The notes under the pieces were generated by a model. It was given only the letters and a program-made list of their open reading frames with translations, was not told the DNA's origin and searched no databases. A stretch of 34,117 bases of DNA from Desulfobacteraceae bacterium. GTDB lineage: Bacteria > Desulfobacterota > Desulfobacteria > Desulfobacterales > Desulfobacteraceae. Shown in pieces: positions 8,575 through 16,205 of this stretch. The translations under genes were made by a program, and so were the position numbers. Each line of letters begins with the position of its first letter. Position 1 is the stretch's first letter. The stretch covers positions 1 through 34,117 of the forward strand of contig JADGEQ010000059.1 of assembly GCA_016744295.1 (NCBI GenBank), given 5' to 3'.

Positions 8575-9876
8575 ATGCCCATTTACAACAGCGATTATGA
8601 AACCATGCCCAGGGAAGAGCTTCGGGCTGTTCAGCTTCAACGACTTAAAACAACGATTGAACGAGTTTATAACGTTCCCTTTTACAAAACCGCCTTCGAC
8701 AGGGCTGGGATCAAGCCTGAAGATATCAAAAGCCTGGATGATCTTCAGCGGCTGCCCTTTACAAACAAAAAAGATCTGAGGGACAACTATCCCTATGATT
8801 TGTTTGCCGTTCCCATGGAGCAGGTTGTCAGGATCCATGCCTCTTCAGGAACAACCGGAAAACCAACGGTTGTGGGCTATACCCAACGAGACATTAATAC
8901 CTGGGCCGAACTCATGGCCAGAAGTTTTTCAGCAGCCGGTGCCACTTCCCGGGATATACTTCACAACGCTTTTGGCTACGGGTTGTTTACCGGGGGTGTG
9001 GGTGCCCATTACGGTGCAGAAAAATTAGGGATGGCGGTTATTCCTGTATCCGGGGGCAACACCAAACGCCAGATCACCATTATGCAGGATTTTAAGCCCA
9101 CCATTCTTTGCGGCACCCCTTCCTATATTCTGCACCTTGCCGAAGTAGCCGAGGAGATGGGGGTCGATTTTAAGGACCTGCATTTTAAAGCAGGTATATT
9201 TGGTGCAGAACCCTGGACTGAAAATATGCGGGCAGAACTGGAAGCCAAGCTTCATTTAAAAGCCATTGATATTTACGGGTTGAGTGAAGTCATGGGGCCA
9301 GGCGTTTCCGTTGAATGCCATGAAGAACAAAAGGGTCTCCATGTATTTGAAGATCATTTTATCGTTGAGATCATTGATCCAAAAACAGAAGAAGTCCTCC
9401 CCTACGGAGAAACAGGAGAGCTTGTTTTTACATCCATAACCAAGGAAGCCTTCCCCGTCATCCGGTATCGAACCAAGGATATCACCTCCCTGAATCCCAC
9501 ACCCTGCGCCTGTGGCCGTACCCATATACGGATGAACAAACCTTCGGGCAGAACCGATGACATGCTCATTATCCGGGGCGTTAATGTGTTTCCCTCCCAG
9601 ATAGAAAGTGTTCTCATGGAAACCAAGGAGATCCTTCCCCATTATCAATTGGTGGTGGACAGAATAAATAACCTGGATACCCTTACGGTAAAAGTTGAAA
9701 TCAGCGAACATTTATTCAGTGATGATATCAAAGGCCTCCAGACAATGGAAACAAGCATTTCCAACGATATAAAGGAATATCTTGGGGTGTCGGCAAAGGT
9801 TAGGCTTGTGGAGCCCAAAACTATCCAAAGAAGTCAGGGTAAAGCGATCCGGGTCATTGATAACCGAAAAATATAA
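8575..9876 (+). CDS. paaK: Phenylacetate-CoA ligase family protein (PaaK-like)
   Basis: This 433-residue AMP-forming ligase has the usual PaaK length. It shows the phosphate-binding loop S-S-G-T-T-G-K-P at 90-97, the adenine-site region Y-G-L-S-E, and the C-terminal hinge region with R-x-D-D-M-L-I-I-R-G. A Cys-rich loop (C-A-C-G-R-T-H) before the hinge is common in the anaerobic versions. The family activates phenylacetate or related aryl acids to CoA thioesters with ATP. In sulfate reducers and other anaerobes such ligases often handle aryl acetates formed from aromatic amino acids. It starts 34 bases after the crotonase stop and is followed after 18 bases by a double-ACT protein, a recurrent pairing. 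The exact substrate is not certain. Confidence 0.88.
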   Translation: MPIYNSDYETMPREELRAVQLQRLKTTIERVYNVPFYKTAFDRAGIKPEDIKSLDDLQRLPFTNKKDLRDNYPYDLFAVPMEQVVRIHASSGTTGKPTVVGYTQRDINTWAELMARSFSAAGATSRDILHNAFGYGLFTGGVGAHYGAEKLGMAVIPVSGGNTKRQITIMQDFKPTILCGTPSYILHLAEVAEEMGVDFKDLHFKAGIFGAEPWTENMRAELEAKLHLKAIDIYGLSEVMGPGVSVECHEEQKGLHVFEDHFIVEIIDPKTEEVLPYGETGELVFTSITKEAFPVIRYRTKDITSLNPTPCACGRTHIRMNKPSGRTDDMLIIRGVNVFPSQIESVLMETKEILPHYQLVVDRINNLDTLTVKVEISEHLFSDDIKGLQTMETSISNDIKEYLGVSAKVRLVEPKTIQRSQGKAIRVIDNRKI

Positions 9877-9894
9877 ATTAAAAGGAAAACCCAT

Positions 9895-10326
9895 ATGTTA
9901 GCAAAACAGATATCCATATTTATTGAGAACAAAGAAGGGCGGCTGGCAGAAGTCACTGCAATTTTACGGGATGCCGATATTAATATCAGGGCTCTGTCCC
10001 TTGCAGACACTACAGATTTTGGCGTATTAAGGCTAATTGTCAATGATAATGAGAAGGCTGAAATTGCATTGAAAAAAGAGGGATTTACCGTGGGGATAAC
10101 CCAGGTACTTGCCGTTGAAGTCAGTGATAAACCAGGCGGTCTGAACAGGGTGCTGGATCCTTTGTGCGAACAGGGAGTCAATGTGGAATACATGTATGCC
10201 TTTGCCAATCCTCAGTGCAAAAATGCCATCATGATATTCCGGTTTGACGATCCTAAAAAAGCGCTGGAAATTCTTGCGGAAAAATCTATCAAGGTGATCA
10301 CCGGCCAGGAAATTTGTGATCTTTAA
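9895..10326 (+). CDS. Tandem ACT-domain protein
   Basis: The 143-residue protein consists of two ACT domains, about 4-67 and 71-140. Each begins with the typical strand-turn pattern (I-E-N-K-E-G-R-L and V-S-D-K-P-G-G-L), where small ligands such as amino acids bind at the turn glycine. It has no catalytic domain. Such stand-alone double-ACT proteins are commonly encoded next to PaaK-type ligases in anaerobes, as here, and are thought to sense an amino acid and modulate the partner enzyme or pathway; this role is inferred. A terminator follows the stop. Confidence 0.85.
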   Translation: MLAKQISIFIENKEGRLAEVTAILRDADINIRALSLADTTDFGVLRLIVNDNEKAEIALKKEGFTVGITQVLAVEVSDKPGGLNRVLDPLCEQGVNVEYMYAFANPQCKNAIMIFRFDDPKKALEILAEKSIKVITGQEICDL

Positions 10327-10392
10327 TCACCAATGCGCAGCTATAATCTGCTTGTTCAGATCTATAGGTATATAGGTATTTATAGTTATCCC

Positions 10393-10434
10393 AAAAGGCC
10401 ATGGAGAAATCATATCATCCTCCATGGCTTTTTT
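10393..10434. terminator. Bidirectional intrinsic terminator between convergent genes
   Basis: A perfect 9-bp stem, GCCATGGAG (10398-10406) with CTCCATGGC (10420-10428), has a 13-base loop. It is followed on the + strand by a T run (10429-10434) and preceded by AAAA (10393-10396), which gives a U run on the - strand. It ends the ACT gene from the left and the histidine kinase from the right. Confidence 0.85.
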
Positions 10435-10439
10435 CTTAT

Positions 10440-12488
10440 TTATACCTTTTTATCATCATTTTTATCGTTAATGGGAAGTTTAATCAAAAAGCAGGACCCC
10501 TTTCCTGGACTGGAAGCCACTTCAATTCTCCCTTTGTGATTTTCCGTGATAATAAAATAGGACACAGCAAGTCCTAATCCTGTTCCATCCCCCACATTCT
10601 TTGTGGTAAAAAACGGTTCAAACACTCTTTTTTTTGTATCTGCCCCCATGCCCAGCCCATTATCCTTAATTTGGATACAGAGCATTCTCTCCTCCTGGAA
10701 TATCTTTAAAACAAAACAGGGGGGATCAACCATTCCCCTTGCTGACATGGACTGGGCGCCATTGGACAGAATATTGAAAAACACCTGTTGAATTTCACTT
10801 GACTTACAATAAACCCTGGGCAATGGGTCTGCATATTCTTTTAAAATATCTATCTTTTTAAAATCAAATTTTTTCTTCAGATTATAATCACTTTCAGCAA
10901 GCTCAAGTGTCTGATCCAACAAAAGGCCGATATTTTCCGGAACAAAACCCGAGGCACTTTTCCGTGAAAAGGAAAGCATGTTTGAAACAATGGCGGCAGC
11001 CCGCTTGCCTGCATCCAAAACGGAATCGATCATTTTATAGATATCCCGTCTCTCCATATAGGCTTGGAGGTCATCAAGATCAATCCTTAGCTTCTCAGCC
11101 GCTGTGAGATTGGCGGGCAGTTTATTTTTAAGCCGGCTCTGAATTACCTGGGCATTTTGCAAAATTCCGGCAAGGGGATTGTTGATTTCATGGGCCATAC
11201 CTGCGGCAAGTCCACCCAGAGATACCATTTTTTCAGATTGAACCATCATCTCCTCAAGCTTGAGTTTTTCTTCCTCTTGTTTTTTAAGACTCAGGGCTTC
11301 AACAAGTGCCATTGCCAGCATTTCAGCCGATTCTTGATCACCTGAATCATACCCGTTTTCCTTTCCGGCAAAGGCCACGATTCCGGCTATTCCGGCCCCA
11401 AATTTCAAAGGAACTCCCAGAAAAGAATCTATGGGTATATGCCCCGGGGGCATGTCCACAAAATCAGGATGTGAAGCAGGCTCATTGGAGATGACACAAA
11501 CATTTCCAAACATGACCCGGGACAGTATCCCATTGACACGTTTCCCACCGCGTAAAATGTTCCTGGCCCCCGGATGATCGGACAGGGCCCCATCGGATAC
11601 AGCCAAAATATCAATTTGATCAGGATCATCCTTAGAAATTTCGCCGATGAAACAATATTTACTGGGAATAATTGCCAGGACAATGGGAATAAACAAATCA
11701 GCAACTTCCCGATAGGAATAGACCAGCATGGCTTTTTGAAAAAAGGTATTCACCGAAGAAATTACCATGCTCTGGTGAAGGATTTTCTTTTCATTTATTT
11801 CTTTTAATTGGATTTCATTCTCAAGATTTTTATTGATCAGCGCCAGATCATTAATTTTACCCTTAATCGCATCCCGCATGGATGCAAAATTTCTGGAAAG
11901 TTCACCGATCTCTCCCACCCCGTTTTGTTCAATTTCTTTTTCAAGGTTACCAGCTGCGATTTCAGAGGCTGTCTGTGCCAGCGTGGTCACAGGTACCATC
12001 AATTTATTAATTAGAAATACAAGAACAAGGGCAAGACTTAAGGTTACCGTAAAGGTAAAATACAGCATTTGGGTTCGAAATCCGGCAAGTTGTTTCTCAA
12101 TCAAACTGGTAGAGTAGACCACCTTCATCGTGCCAAGTCGAATGCCCTTGTGATAAATATAGAATTTTTTTTCAATATCCAACCCGGGAGTTTCAAATTT
12201 ACGTTCAAGGTGAACATCCAGATCAATATCCGGTTCCCGAACCAGAATACTTTTCATATTTTGATCATCAAAAAACGTTTCCAGGTTAACCCTCAGGGTT
12301 TCTTTATCAACGTTATAAAGGGGCCTGGCATTCACAAGCCGCATCATATATGCCGATTTGTCAATTTTTTCTCGAAGGCTTTGAAGTTCCAGAGCCCGAA
12401 TCTGTTCGGTGATATAGAAACACAAAAACAAATTAATGATACTGGATGCAAAGACGACAACGGCTATAATTCGTGATTTCAGACCCAT
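10440..12488 (-). CDS. Sensor histidine kinase with HAMP and GAF domains
   Basis: The 682-residue kinase has a first membrane segment (about 7-26), an extracytoplasmic sensor region (27-140) and a second membrane segment (141-161). These are followed by a HAMP linker (162-214), a helical stretch, a GAF domain (about 245-400), a HisKA dimerisation domain with the phospho-acceptor H433 in A-H-E-I-N-N-P, and an HATPase domain (about 540-680) with D-N-G-L-G-M-G and G-T-G-L-G-L. Two sensory inputs are therefore likely, one outside the membrane and one cytoplasmic via GAF. No response regulator is adjacent. It lies 67 bases after the ParA-like gene on the same strand and may belong to that operon. 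A Shine-Dalgarno-like AGGAAGTGGGG precedes the ATG. Confidence 0.9.
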   Translation of the reverse strand: MGLKSRIIAVVVFASSIINLFLCFYITEQIRALELQSLREKIDKSAYMMRLVNARPLYNVDKETLRVNLETFFDDQNMKSILVREPDIDLDVHLERKFETPGLDIEKKFYIYHKGIRLGTMKVVYSTSLIEKQLAGFRTQMLYFTFTVTLSLALVLVFLINKLMVPVTTLAQTASEIAAGNLEKEIEQNGVGEIGELSRNFASMRDAIKGKINDLALINKNLENEIQLKEINEKKILHQSMVISSVNTFFQKAMLVYSYREVADLFIPIVLAIIPSKYCFIGEISKDDPDQIDILAVSDGALSDHPGARNILRGGKRVNGILSRVMFGNVCVISNEPASHPDFVDMPPGHIPIDSFLGVPLKFGAGIAGIVAFAGKENGYDSGDQESAEMLAMALVEALSLKKQEEEKLKLEEMMVQSEKMVSLGGLAAGMAHEINNPLAGILQNAQVIQSRLKNKLPANLTAAEKLRIDLDDLQAYMERRDIYKMIDSVLDAGKRAAAIVSNMLSFSRKSASGFVPENIGLLLDQTLELAESDYNLKKKFDFKKIDILKEYADPLPRVYCKSSEIQQVFFNILSNGAQSMSARGMVDPPCFVLKIFQEERMLCIQIKDNGLGMGADTKKRVFEPFFTTKNVGDGTGLGLAVSYFIITENHKGRIEVASSPGKGSCFLIKLPINDKNDDKKV

Positions 12489-12515
12489 CTATTTTTCCCC
12501 ACTTCCTATTCGTGC

Positions 12516-12538
12516 CCTCAGATTAGCACCTCAGATTA
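12516..12538. repeat. 10-bp direct repeat before the histidine kinase gene
   Basis: CCTCAGATTA occurs at 12516-12525 and again at 12529-12538, a 13-base period, in the gap between the ParA-like gene and the kinase. It may be a binding site or simple slippage. No function can be assigned. Confidence 0.4.
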
Positions 12539-12555
12539 ATACCGGGATCATCATT

Positions 12556-13509
12556 TCACTTGCTCATTGATTTTTCAAATGCAGTATTGTTCATACTCAC
12601 TTTTCGGACAAGCTCTCTGTAATCAGCCGAAGCAATGGAGCCCGGCGCGAATTCAAAAATTGATTTTCCAAAGGAGGGCGCTTCGGATAAACTTTCACTA
12701 TACCGGATGGGGGAGCATACATACTCAGGATATAATTTTTTAAGTTCCGAGTAGAGTATCTGAGGGCCTTTTATCCGGGTATCCAAAAACGTAGGAACGA
12801 TATACTTTAGACTGATCTCTTTCCGATACTTCTGAATGGAACCAAGACTTTTCAGAAACTCTGAAAGCCCATGTAGCGGCATGACTTCAAGGGCCACAGG
12901 CACCAATACCTCCGTGGCATAAAACAAAACATTTACAATGAGCTGGTCCCAGCCCGGGGAAGTATCAATTAAAATGAAATCATATTTATTTTCCAGAGGT
13001 TTCATGGCTTCAGCCAGGGTCCATTCCGCACCAAAACTTTTTCTGTCAATAATTCGTTTCACCCCGGCCAGTGATTTCCCCCCCCCCAGAAGCCACAAAT
13101 TATTTCTGGCCTTAACAACACACTCATCCGGAGTCAACTCTTTGGTCAATAGCTCTGTTAATCCAGCGGTGGGTTTTTTCCCGAGAATATAGGAGGACTG
13201 TCCCTGGGTATCAGTATCCACCAGCAAAACCTTATAACCGGCCAGGGCAAGACCTGCACCAAGATTAACCGAGGTGGTTGTCTTTCCGACCCCGCCCTTG
13301 CTGAGGGTCACACAGATTTTCCGGGAGGCGGCCCTGTAACCCGCTTTTTCAATGGATGGACTCTCAAGCGGTTGATCCATCAATACCGGAAATTTATATT
13401 TACAGGATCTGCAGGTTGCAGAAATATTTTTTCCGGAATCGAGGTGATCTTTAATGAGGTCCAGATTTACTTTATGCTTTCTGGCACACTTCGGACAAAT
13501 TATAATCAC
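12556..13509 (-). CDS. ParA/MinD-type ATPase with N-terminal zinc ribbon
   Basis: The 317-residue protein has two parts. Residues 1-45 form a zinc-ribbon-like module with C5-x-x-C8 and C33-x-x-C36, similar to MJ0042/CXXC finger domains. Residues 63-310 form a ParA/MinD ATPase with the deviant Walker A K-G-G-V-G-K-T-T-T at 71-79, a Walker A' region V-D-T-D (97-100) and a Walker B-like I-D-T-S-P-G. ParA ATPases position DNA, chemoreceptors, flagella or other cargo by cycling on the nucleoid or membrane. No parB gene or parS-like site is near, so plasmid or chromosome partition is not the obvious role. The neighbours (PilZ protein, small unknown, kinase) suggest positioning of a signalling or motility cargo, which is inference. 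It starts two bases after the 101-residue gene ends. Confidence 0.88.
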   Translation of the reverse strand: MIIICPKCARKHKVNLDLIKDHLDSGKNISATCRSCKYKFPVLMDQPLESPSIEKAGYRAASRKICVTLSKGGVGKTTTSVNLGAGLALAGYKVLLVDTDTQGQSSYILGKKPTAGLTELLTKELTPDECVVKARNNLWLLGGGKSLAGVKRIIDRKSFGAEWTLAEAMKPLENKYDFILIDTSPGWDQLIVNVLFYATEVLVPVALEVMPLHGLSEFLKSLGSIQKYRKEISLKYIVPTFLDTRIKGPQILYSELKKLYPEYVCSPIRYSESLSEAPSFGKSIFEFAPGSIASADYRELVRKVSMNNTAFEKSMSK

Positions 13510-13511
13510 CG

Positions 13512-13817
13512 CTATCCCTCCTTTTTCATTTCCTCAAGAATAGCATCGACAACTATACTGGCAATCCGTTTCATGGAGATGACGGGGCCAGTTCCAGGGG
13601 ATACCTTTACATTAATCTTTGCCTTGCCTTCCCATATCTCCACCGACACATTCTCCTTTGAAATTTTCAAGGATTTTTCTACCCGATCTGTTGGTTCTTC
13701 TTTTATCCTTCCCTCACCACCGCGATAAATAAGACAATCCAACTCCTGGGCCCGGTTTGCAAACTCTTGATCATCATGACCAAGAATACTGTCCATTATA
13801 TCTTTTTTTTTTGTCAT
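13512..13817 (-). CDS. Small conserved-context protein of unknown function
   Basis: I do not recognise this 101-residue cytoplasmic protein. It is strongly charged (many Lys, Glu and Asp), with no membrane segment or signal peptide. The N-terminal half looks helical and the C-terminal half (about 50-100) shows alternating beta then helix. Its start overlaps the stop of the PilZ gene by four bases (ATGA), and its stop lies two bases before the ParA-like start. It is thus firmly within the PilZ - unknown - ParA operon and probably works with the ATPase, for example as an adaptor or activator. That role is inferred from position only. Confidence 0.7.
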   Translation of the reverse strand: MTKKKDIMDSILGHDDQEFANRAQELDCLIYRGGEGRIKEEPTDRVEKSLKISKENVSVEIWEGKAKINVKVSPGTGPVISMKRIASIVVDAILEEMKKEG

Positions 13818-14242
13818 TTCTCTATTTTTTCGGCATTGATTATATTTCGATCGTTATTTTCAAGGATTTGACTCTTCATCTTCAAAAAAATTTCATCCAA
13901 TGCCTTGCGTTGACTGATCTGAAGATCAAGCCATAAAATCCCAAATTGCAATTGTCCGGGCTCTTCGGAGAAAGCACGAATGACCTTACCGGTCAATCCT
14001 TTGATACTGGTTTCCATCAGTTTCAATTCGCAATCGGTCAGGAGGTCACCCAATTTAAAATCAGAAGGATCATCCGAAATGATACCAATTCCGCTCTGGC
14101 TGATATTGGATACAAGAAATTTTTTTTCGCTGATAGAAATCTGAACTAATGCATTCTCAGCGACAGGAACACGAAAAAATTTACGAACCAGCGGTGCTGA
14201 TTCATTTCCCTCGGAATTAAACTCGATTGACTCATTTTTCAT
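13814..14242 (-). CDS. PilZ-domain protein
   Basis: The 142-residue protein carries the PilZ c-di-GMP binding signature: R20-x-x-x-R24 (R-K-F-F-R) followed by N46-x-S-x-x-G51 (N-I-S-Q-S-G). Asn replaces the more common Asp in the second motif, a tolerated variant. PilZ proteins bind cyclic di-GMP and pass the signal to motility, exopolysaccharide or other targets. I chose the ATG at 14242 because GGAAGGTGGG lies just upstream; an in-frame ATG at 14272 lacks a ribosome binding site. It is the first gene of the operon with the unknown protein and the zinc-ribbon ParA, which suggests that c-di-GMP controls the ATPase system. Confidence 0.82.
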   Translation of the reverse strand: MKNESIEFNSEGNESAPLVRKFFRVPVAENALVQISISEKKFLVSNISQSGIGIISDDPSDFKLGDLLTDCELKLMETSIKGLTGKVIRAFSEEPGQLQFGILWLDLQISQRKALDEIFLKMKSQILENNDRNIINAEKIEK

Positions 14243-14365
14243 TACCCACCTTCCCAACCGGTAAAAAATCATTCACACCGTAATCATGGCAAATAATACA
14301 GAAACTCAAAAAAAACATATCAGTTATCCCAATCCCAGGCAAGGGAAATCATTGCCCTGCAAGGG

Positions 14366-14406
14366 AAAAACAAAAAAGGTGCAGAGCATTGCTGCCCTGC
14401 ACCTTT
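14366..14406 (-). terminator. Intrinsic terminator of the F0 operon
   Basis: A perfect 10-bp stem (14397-14406 with 14375-14384; AAAGGTGCAG on the - strand) has a 12-base loop. On the - strand it is followed by TTTTTTGTTTTT. It lies about 30 bases after the atpE stop and should end the ATP synthase membrane-sector transcript. Confidence 0.88.
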
Positions 14407-14435
14407 AGCGTAAAAGCTTCTTTTTGTTGTATGGC

Positions 14436-14705
14436 TTAGTGACCGGCTACTGCAGCAATAACGCCTTTCAGAGCAGGATGGGCATACATCAGGATAAGGG
14501 ATACAACAAGTGCATAAATACAAAGAGACTCAATCATGGCAAGACCGATCAGCATGTTCACCTGGATTTTACCGGCTGCTTCAGGGTTTCTTGAAATACC
14601 GCTCATTGCGCCTGCAAGACCAAGACCCTGACCAATACCACAACCAAATGCGGCAATACCAATTGCAAGACCTGCTGCCCATACACTACCAACTAGAAAT
14701 TCCAT
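14436..14705 (-). CDS. atpE: ATP synthase F0 subunit c
   Basis: This 89-residue two-helix hairpin protein forms the rotor ring of F-type ATP synthase. The polar loop R-N-P-E (39-42) that contacts gamma/epsilon is present, and the ion-binding carboxylate is E59 in the second helix. Q26 (G-I-G-Q-G) and S60 directly after E59 reproduce the Gln...Glu-Ser spacing (33 and 34 residues) of the Na+-binding site in the Ilyobacter/Propionigenium c rings, whereas typical H+ rings of this kind have Glu-Ala. Na+ coupling is therefore possible. A clear Shine-Dalgarno (AAGGAG) precedes the ATG. It is the last gene of the F0 operon and is followed by a terminator. Confidence 0.96.
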   Translation of the reverse strand: MEFLVGSVWAAGLAIGIAAFGCGIGQGLGLAGAMSGISRNPEAAGKIQVNMLIGLAMIESLCIYALVVSLILMYAHPALKGVIAAVAGH

Positions 14706-14780
14706 GTGTTACTCCTTATTACAATTAATTAATATAAATAATAACGGGGGCTTCTTCCAAGTTCCCGTAAAAAAACCTTA

Positions 14781-15470
14781 TTAATGCGATTCCTCTATGG
14801 CACCTGCAATATACATGGTTGCCAGGAGAAAAAATACAAATGCCTGTACCAGGGCGACAAAAGACCCCAGAGCCATAACCGGAAGCGGTGCCAGAAACAT
14901 ACCACCCAGGCCCAGAAGAATTCCAACAACCAGCTCATGGCCTGCCATGTTTCCAAAAAGACGGAAGGTCAGAGAAAGAACCCTTGCAGAATGCCCGATT
15001 ATTTCAATGGGGAGAAATAAAGGGATCATTGCGGGCACTGGCCCTAAAAAATGTTTAATATATTTGATTCCATGACGTTGAACACCAACAACATGACTCC
15101 AGGAAACCGCGATAAGCGCCAGCCCAAGTGTGGTGTTGATATTGGCTGTGGGCGGGAAGAAAGAAGGAACCAGCCCCATGAGATTGCCCAGAAGAACAAA
15201 TAGAAATATGGTTAAAACCAAAGGATAGGATTTTCTGCCTTCGTCCCCGGTGATTGTGACCATGAACTCTTCCAACCCTGAAATCAGCACCTCAAATACA
15301 TTCTGGGCAGTCTTTGGAACCAGGGAAACGCTCTTTCCGGCAAGCCAGCCAAAAAATATCAGGACGATCATCGCCAGCCACATATAGGTAACATGCGGAT
15401 TTGCAGCCGCCCACTCTTCCATTCCCAGCATTCCAAACAATGACGTTAGTAACAAATATGGATGTTCCAC
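14781..15470 (-). CDS. atpB: ATP synthase F0 subunit a
   Basis: This 229-residue polytopic membrane protein is the stator channel subunit of F0. The essential arginine is R170 in S-L-T-F-R-L-F-G-N-M, followed by the conserved A-G-H-E-L. The length is normal for bacterial subunit a. It provides the half-channels for ion passage against the c ring. The ATG has an AAGGTGG ribosome binding site and lies one base after the subunit I stop, so translation is likely coupled. In the a/c-only arrangement seen here, b, delta and the F1 genes must lie elsewhere. Confidence 0.96.
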   Translation of the reverse strand: MEHPYLLLTSLFGMLGMEEWAAANPHVTYMWLAMIVLIFFGWLAGKSVSLVPKTAQNVFEVLISGLEEFMVTITGDEGRKSYPLVLTIFLFVLLGNLMGLVPSFFPPTANINTTLGLALIAVSWSHVVGVQRHGIKYIKHFLGPVPAMIPLFLPIEIIGHSARVLSLTFRLFGNMAGHELVVGILLGLGGMFLAPLPVMALGSFVALVQAFVFFLLATMYIAGAIEESH

Positions 15471-15471
15471 C

Positions 15472-15873
15472 TTATACCGCCTCCTTGAAAAATAATCTCG
15501 TTAACTCAAGCACAGTTGCCAGAAACATGCTTGCAACAACCACCGAAAGGCCCGCCAAAAGTCCTAACGGATGAACAATATGGTTTGATATAAGCAGGAA
15601 AATCAATCCTCCGCTTATCACAAATCGGATATAATATTTCACCAGGATATTCCCAATAAAGGAAGTCCCTTTTTCTGATACCACATCGGGACGAAAATTA
15701 TTAATAACGGTTTTCTTCAAAAGCTGAAAATTAATGGCCACAATCAGCCCTCCCAACAAAACGCCCAACGAGACCTTTGTAGGGGTTGTCATCAACGCCA
15801 ATGAGCTGCTCACCATGAGCAACAGCCAATTGGACTTGGTGACAAAATTAATTATTTTTTCAAGATCCTGCAT
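15472..15873 (-). CDS. ATP synthase subunit I-like membrane protein
   Basis: The 133-residue protein has four hydrophobic segments (about 13-30, 33-50, 76-95 and 98-120) and matches the size and topology of the ATP synthase subunit I family (PF03899-type), which is encoded immediately upstream of atpB. Family members assist assembly of the c ring or supply Mg2+ to the complex. Its start overlaps the preceding atpZ stop by one base (TAATG), and it ends one base before atpB. It is called by position, size and topology; the sequence itself is weakly conserved. Confidence 0.78.
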   Translation of the reverse strand: MQDLEKIINFVTKSNWLLLMVSSSLALMTTPTKVSLGVLLGGLIVAINFQLLKKTVINNFRPDVVSEKGTSFIGNILVKYYIRFVISGGLIFLLISNHIVHPLGLLAGLSVVVASMFLATVLELTRLFFKEAV

Positions 15874-16091
15874 TAATATTTCTGTCCTTTTTTCCCTGCC
15901 CTGATAATGTTGCTGAACCCTGCGGCAATACCGAAGGCAAGCCCAACAAACAACAAAACAGGTTCTGTATCAAACTTTTTATCAAGCCAAATTCCAATCC
16001 CAAGGCCAATGAAGATAGAAAGCGCAACCGACATACCAAGACTGGCAAAATAGCCCAGCTCTCTTACTGTTTTGCCCGTTTCTTTTTTCAT
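15873..16091 (-). CDS. AtpZ/AtpI family membrane protein
   Basis: The 72-residue protein has two membrane helices (about 12-33 and 43-63) separated by a short D-K-K-F-D loop, with a G-x-G-I-W-L-D signature at 31-37. This is the AtpZ/AtpI pattern. Family members act with subunit I in ATP synthase assembly or as a small Mg2+/Ca2+ channel. As the first gene of the operon it has a GGGAGAGG ribosome binding site and a credible promoter 70-100 bases upstream. Confidence 0.85.
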   Translation of the reverse strand: MKKETGKTVRELGYFASLGMSVALSIFIGLGIGIWLDKKFDTEPVLLFVGLAFGIAAGFSNIIRAGKKGQKY

Positions 16092-16163
16092 TCTTTTGCC
16101 TCTCCCTATTTACTGCTTTTAGGATCGGTCTTTGACTTTACAAAGATCAATTTATCTTGAGAG

Positions 16164-16192
16164 CAAATATCATATGCTCCCCCTCAAGTCAA
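16164..16192 (-). promoter_or_regulatory. Candidate sigma70 promoter of the F0 operon
   Basis: On the - strand TTGACT (16192-16187) and TATTTG (16169-16164) are spaced by exactly 17 bases, about 73 bases before the atpZ start. The -35 box is one base from consensus and the -10 box is weaker. Confidence 0.45.
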
Positions 16193-16205
16193 TGTGAAAA
16201 AAGCA

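Noticed and set aside
12556..13509. Chromosome partition (parAB) locus
   Set aside because: No parB and no parS-like 16-bp palindromes nearby. The zinc ribbon and PilZ neighbour point to a different ParA-type role.
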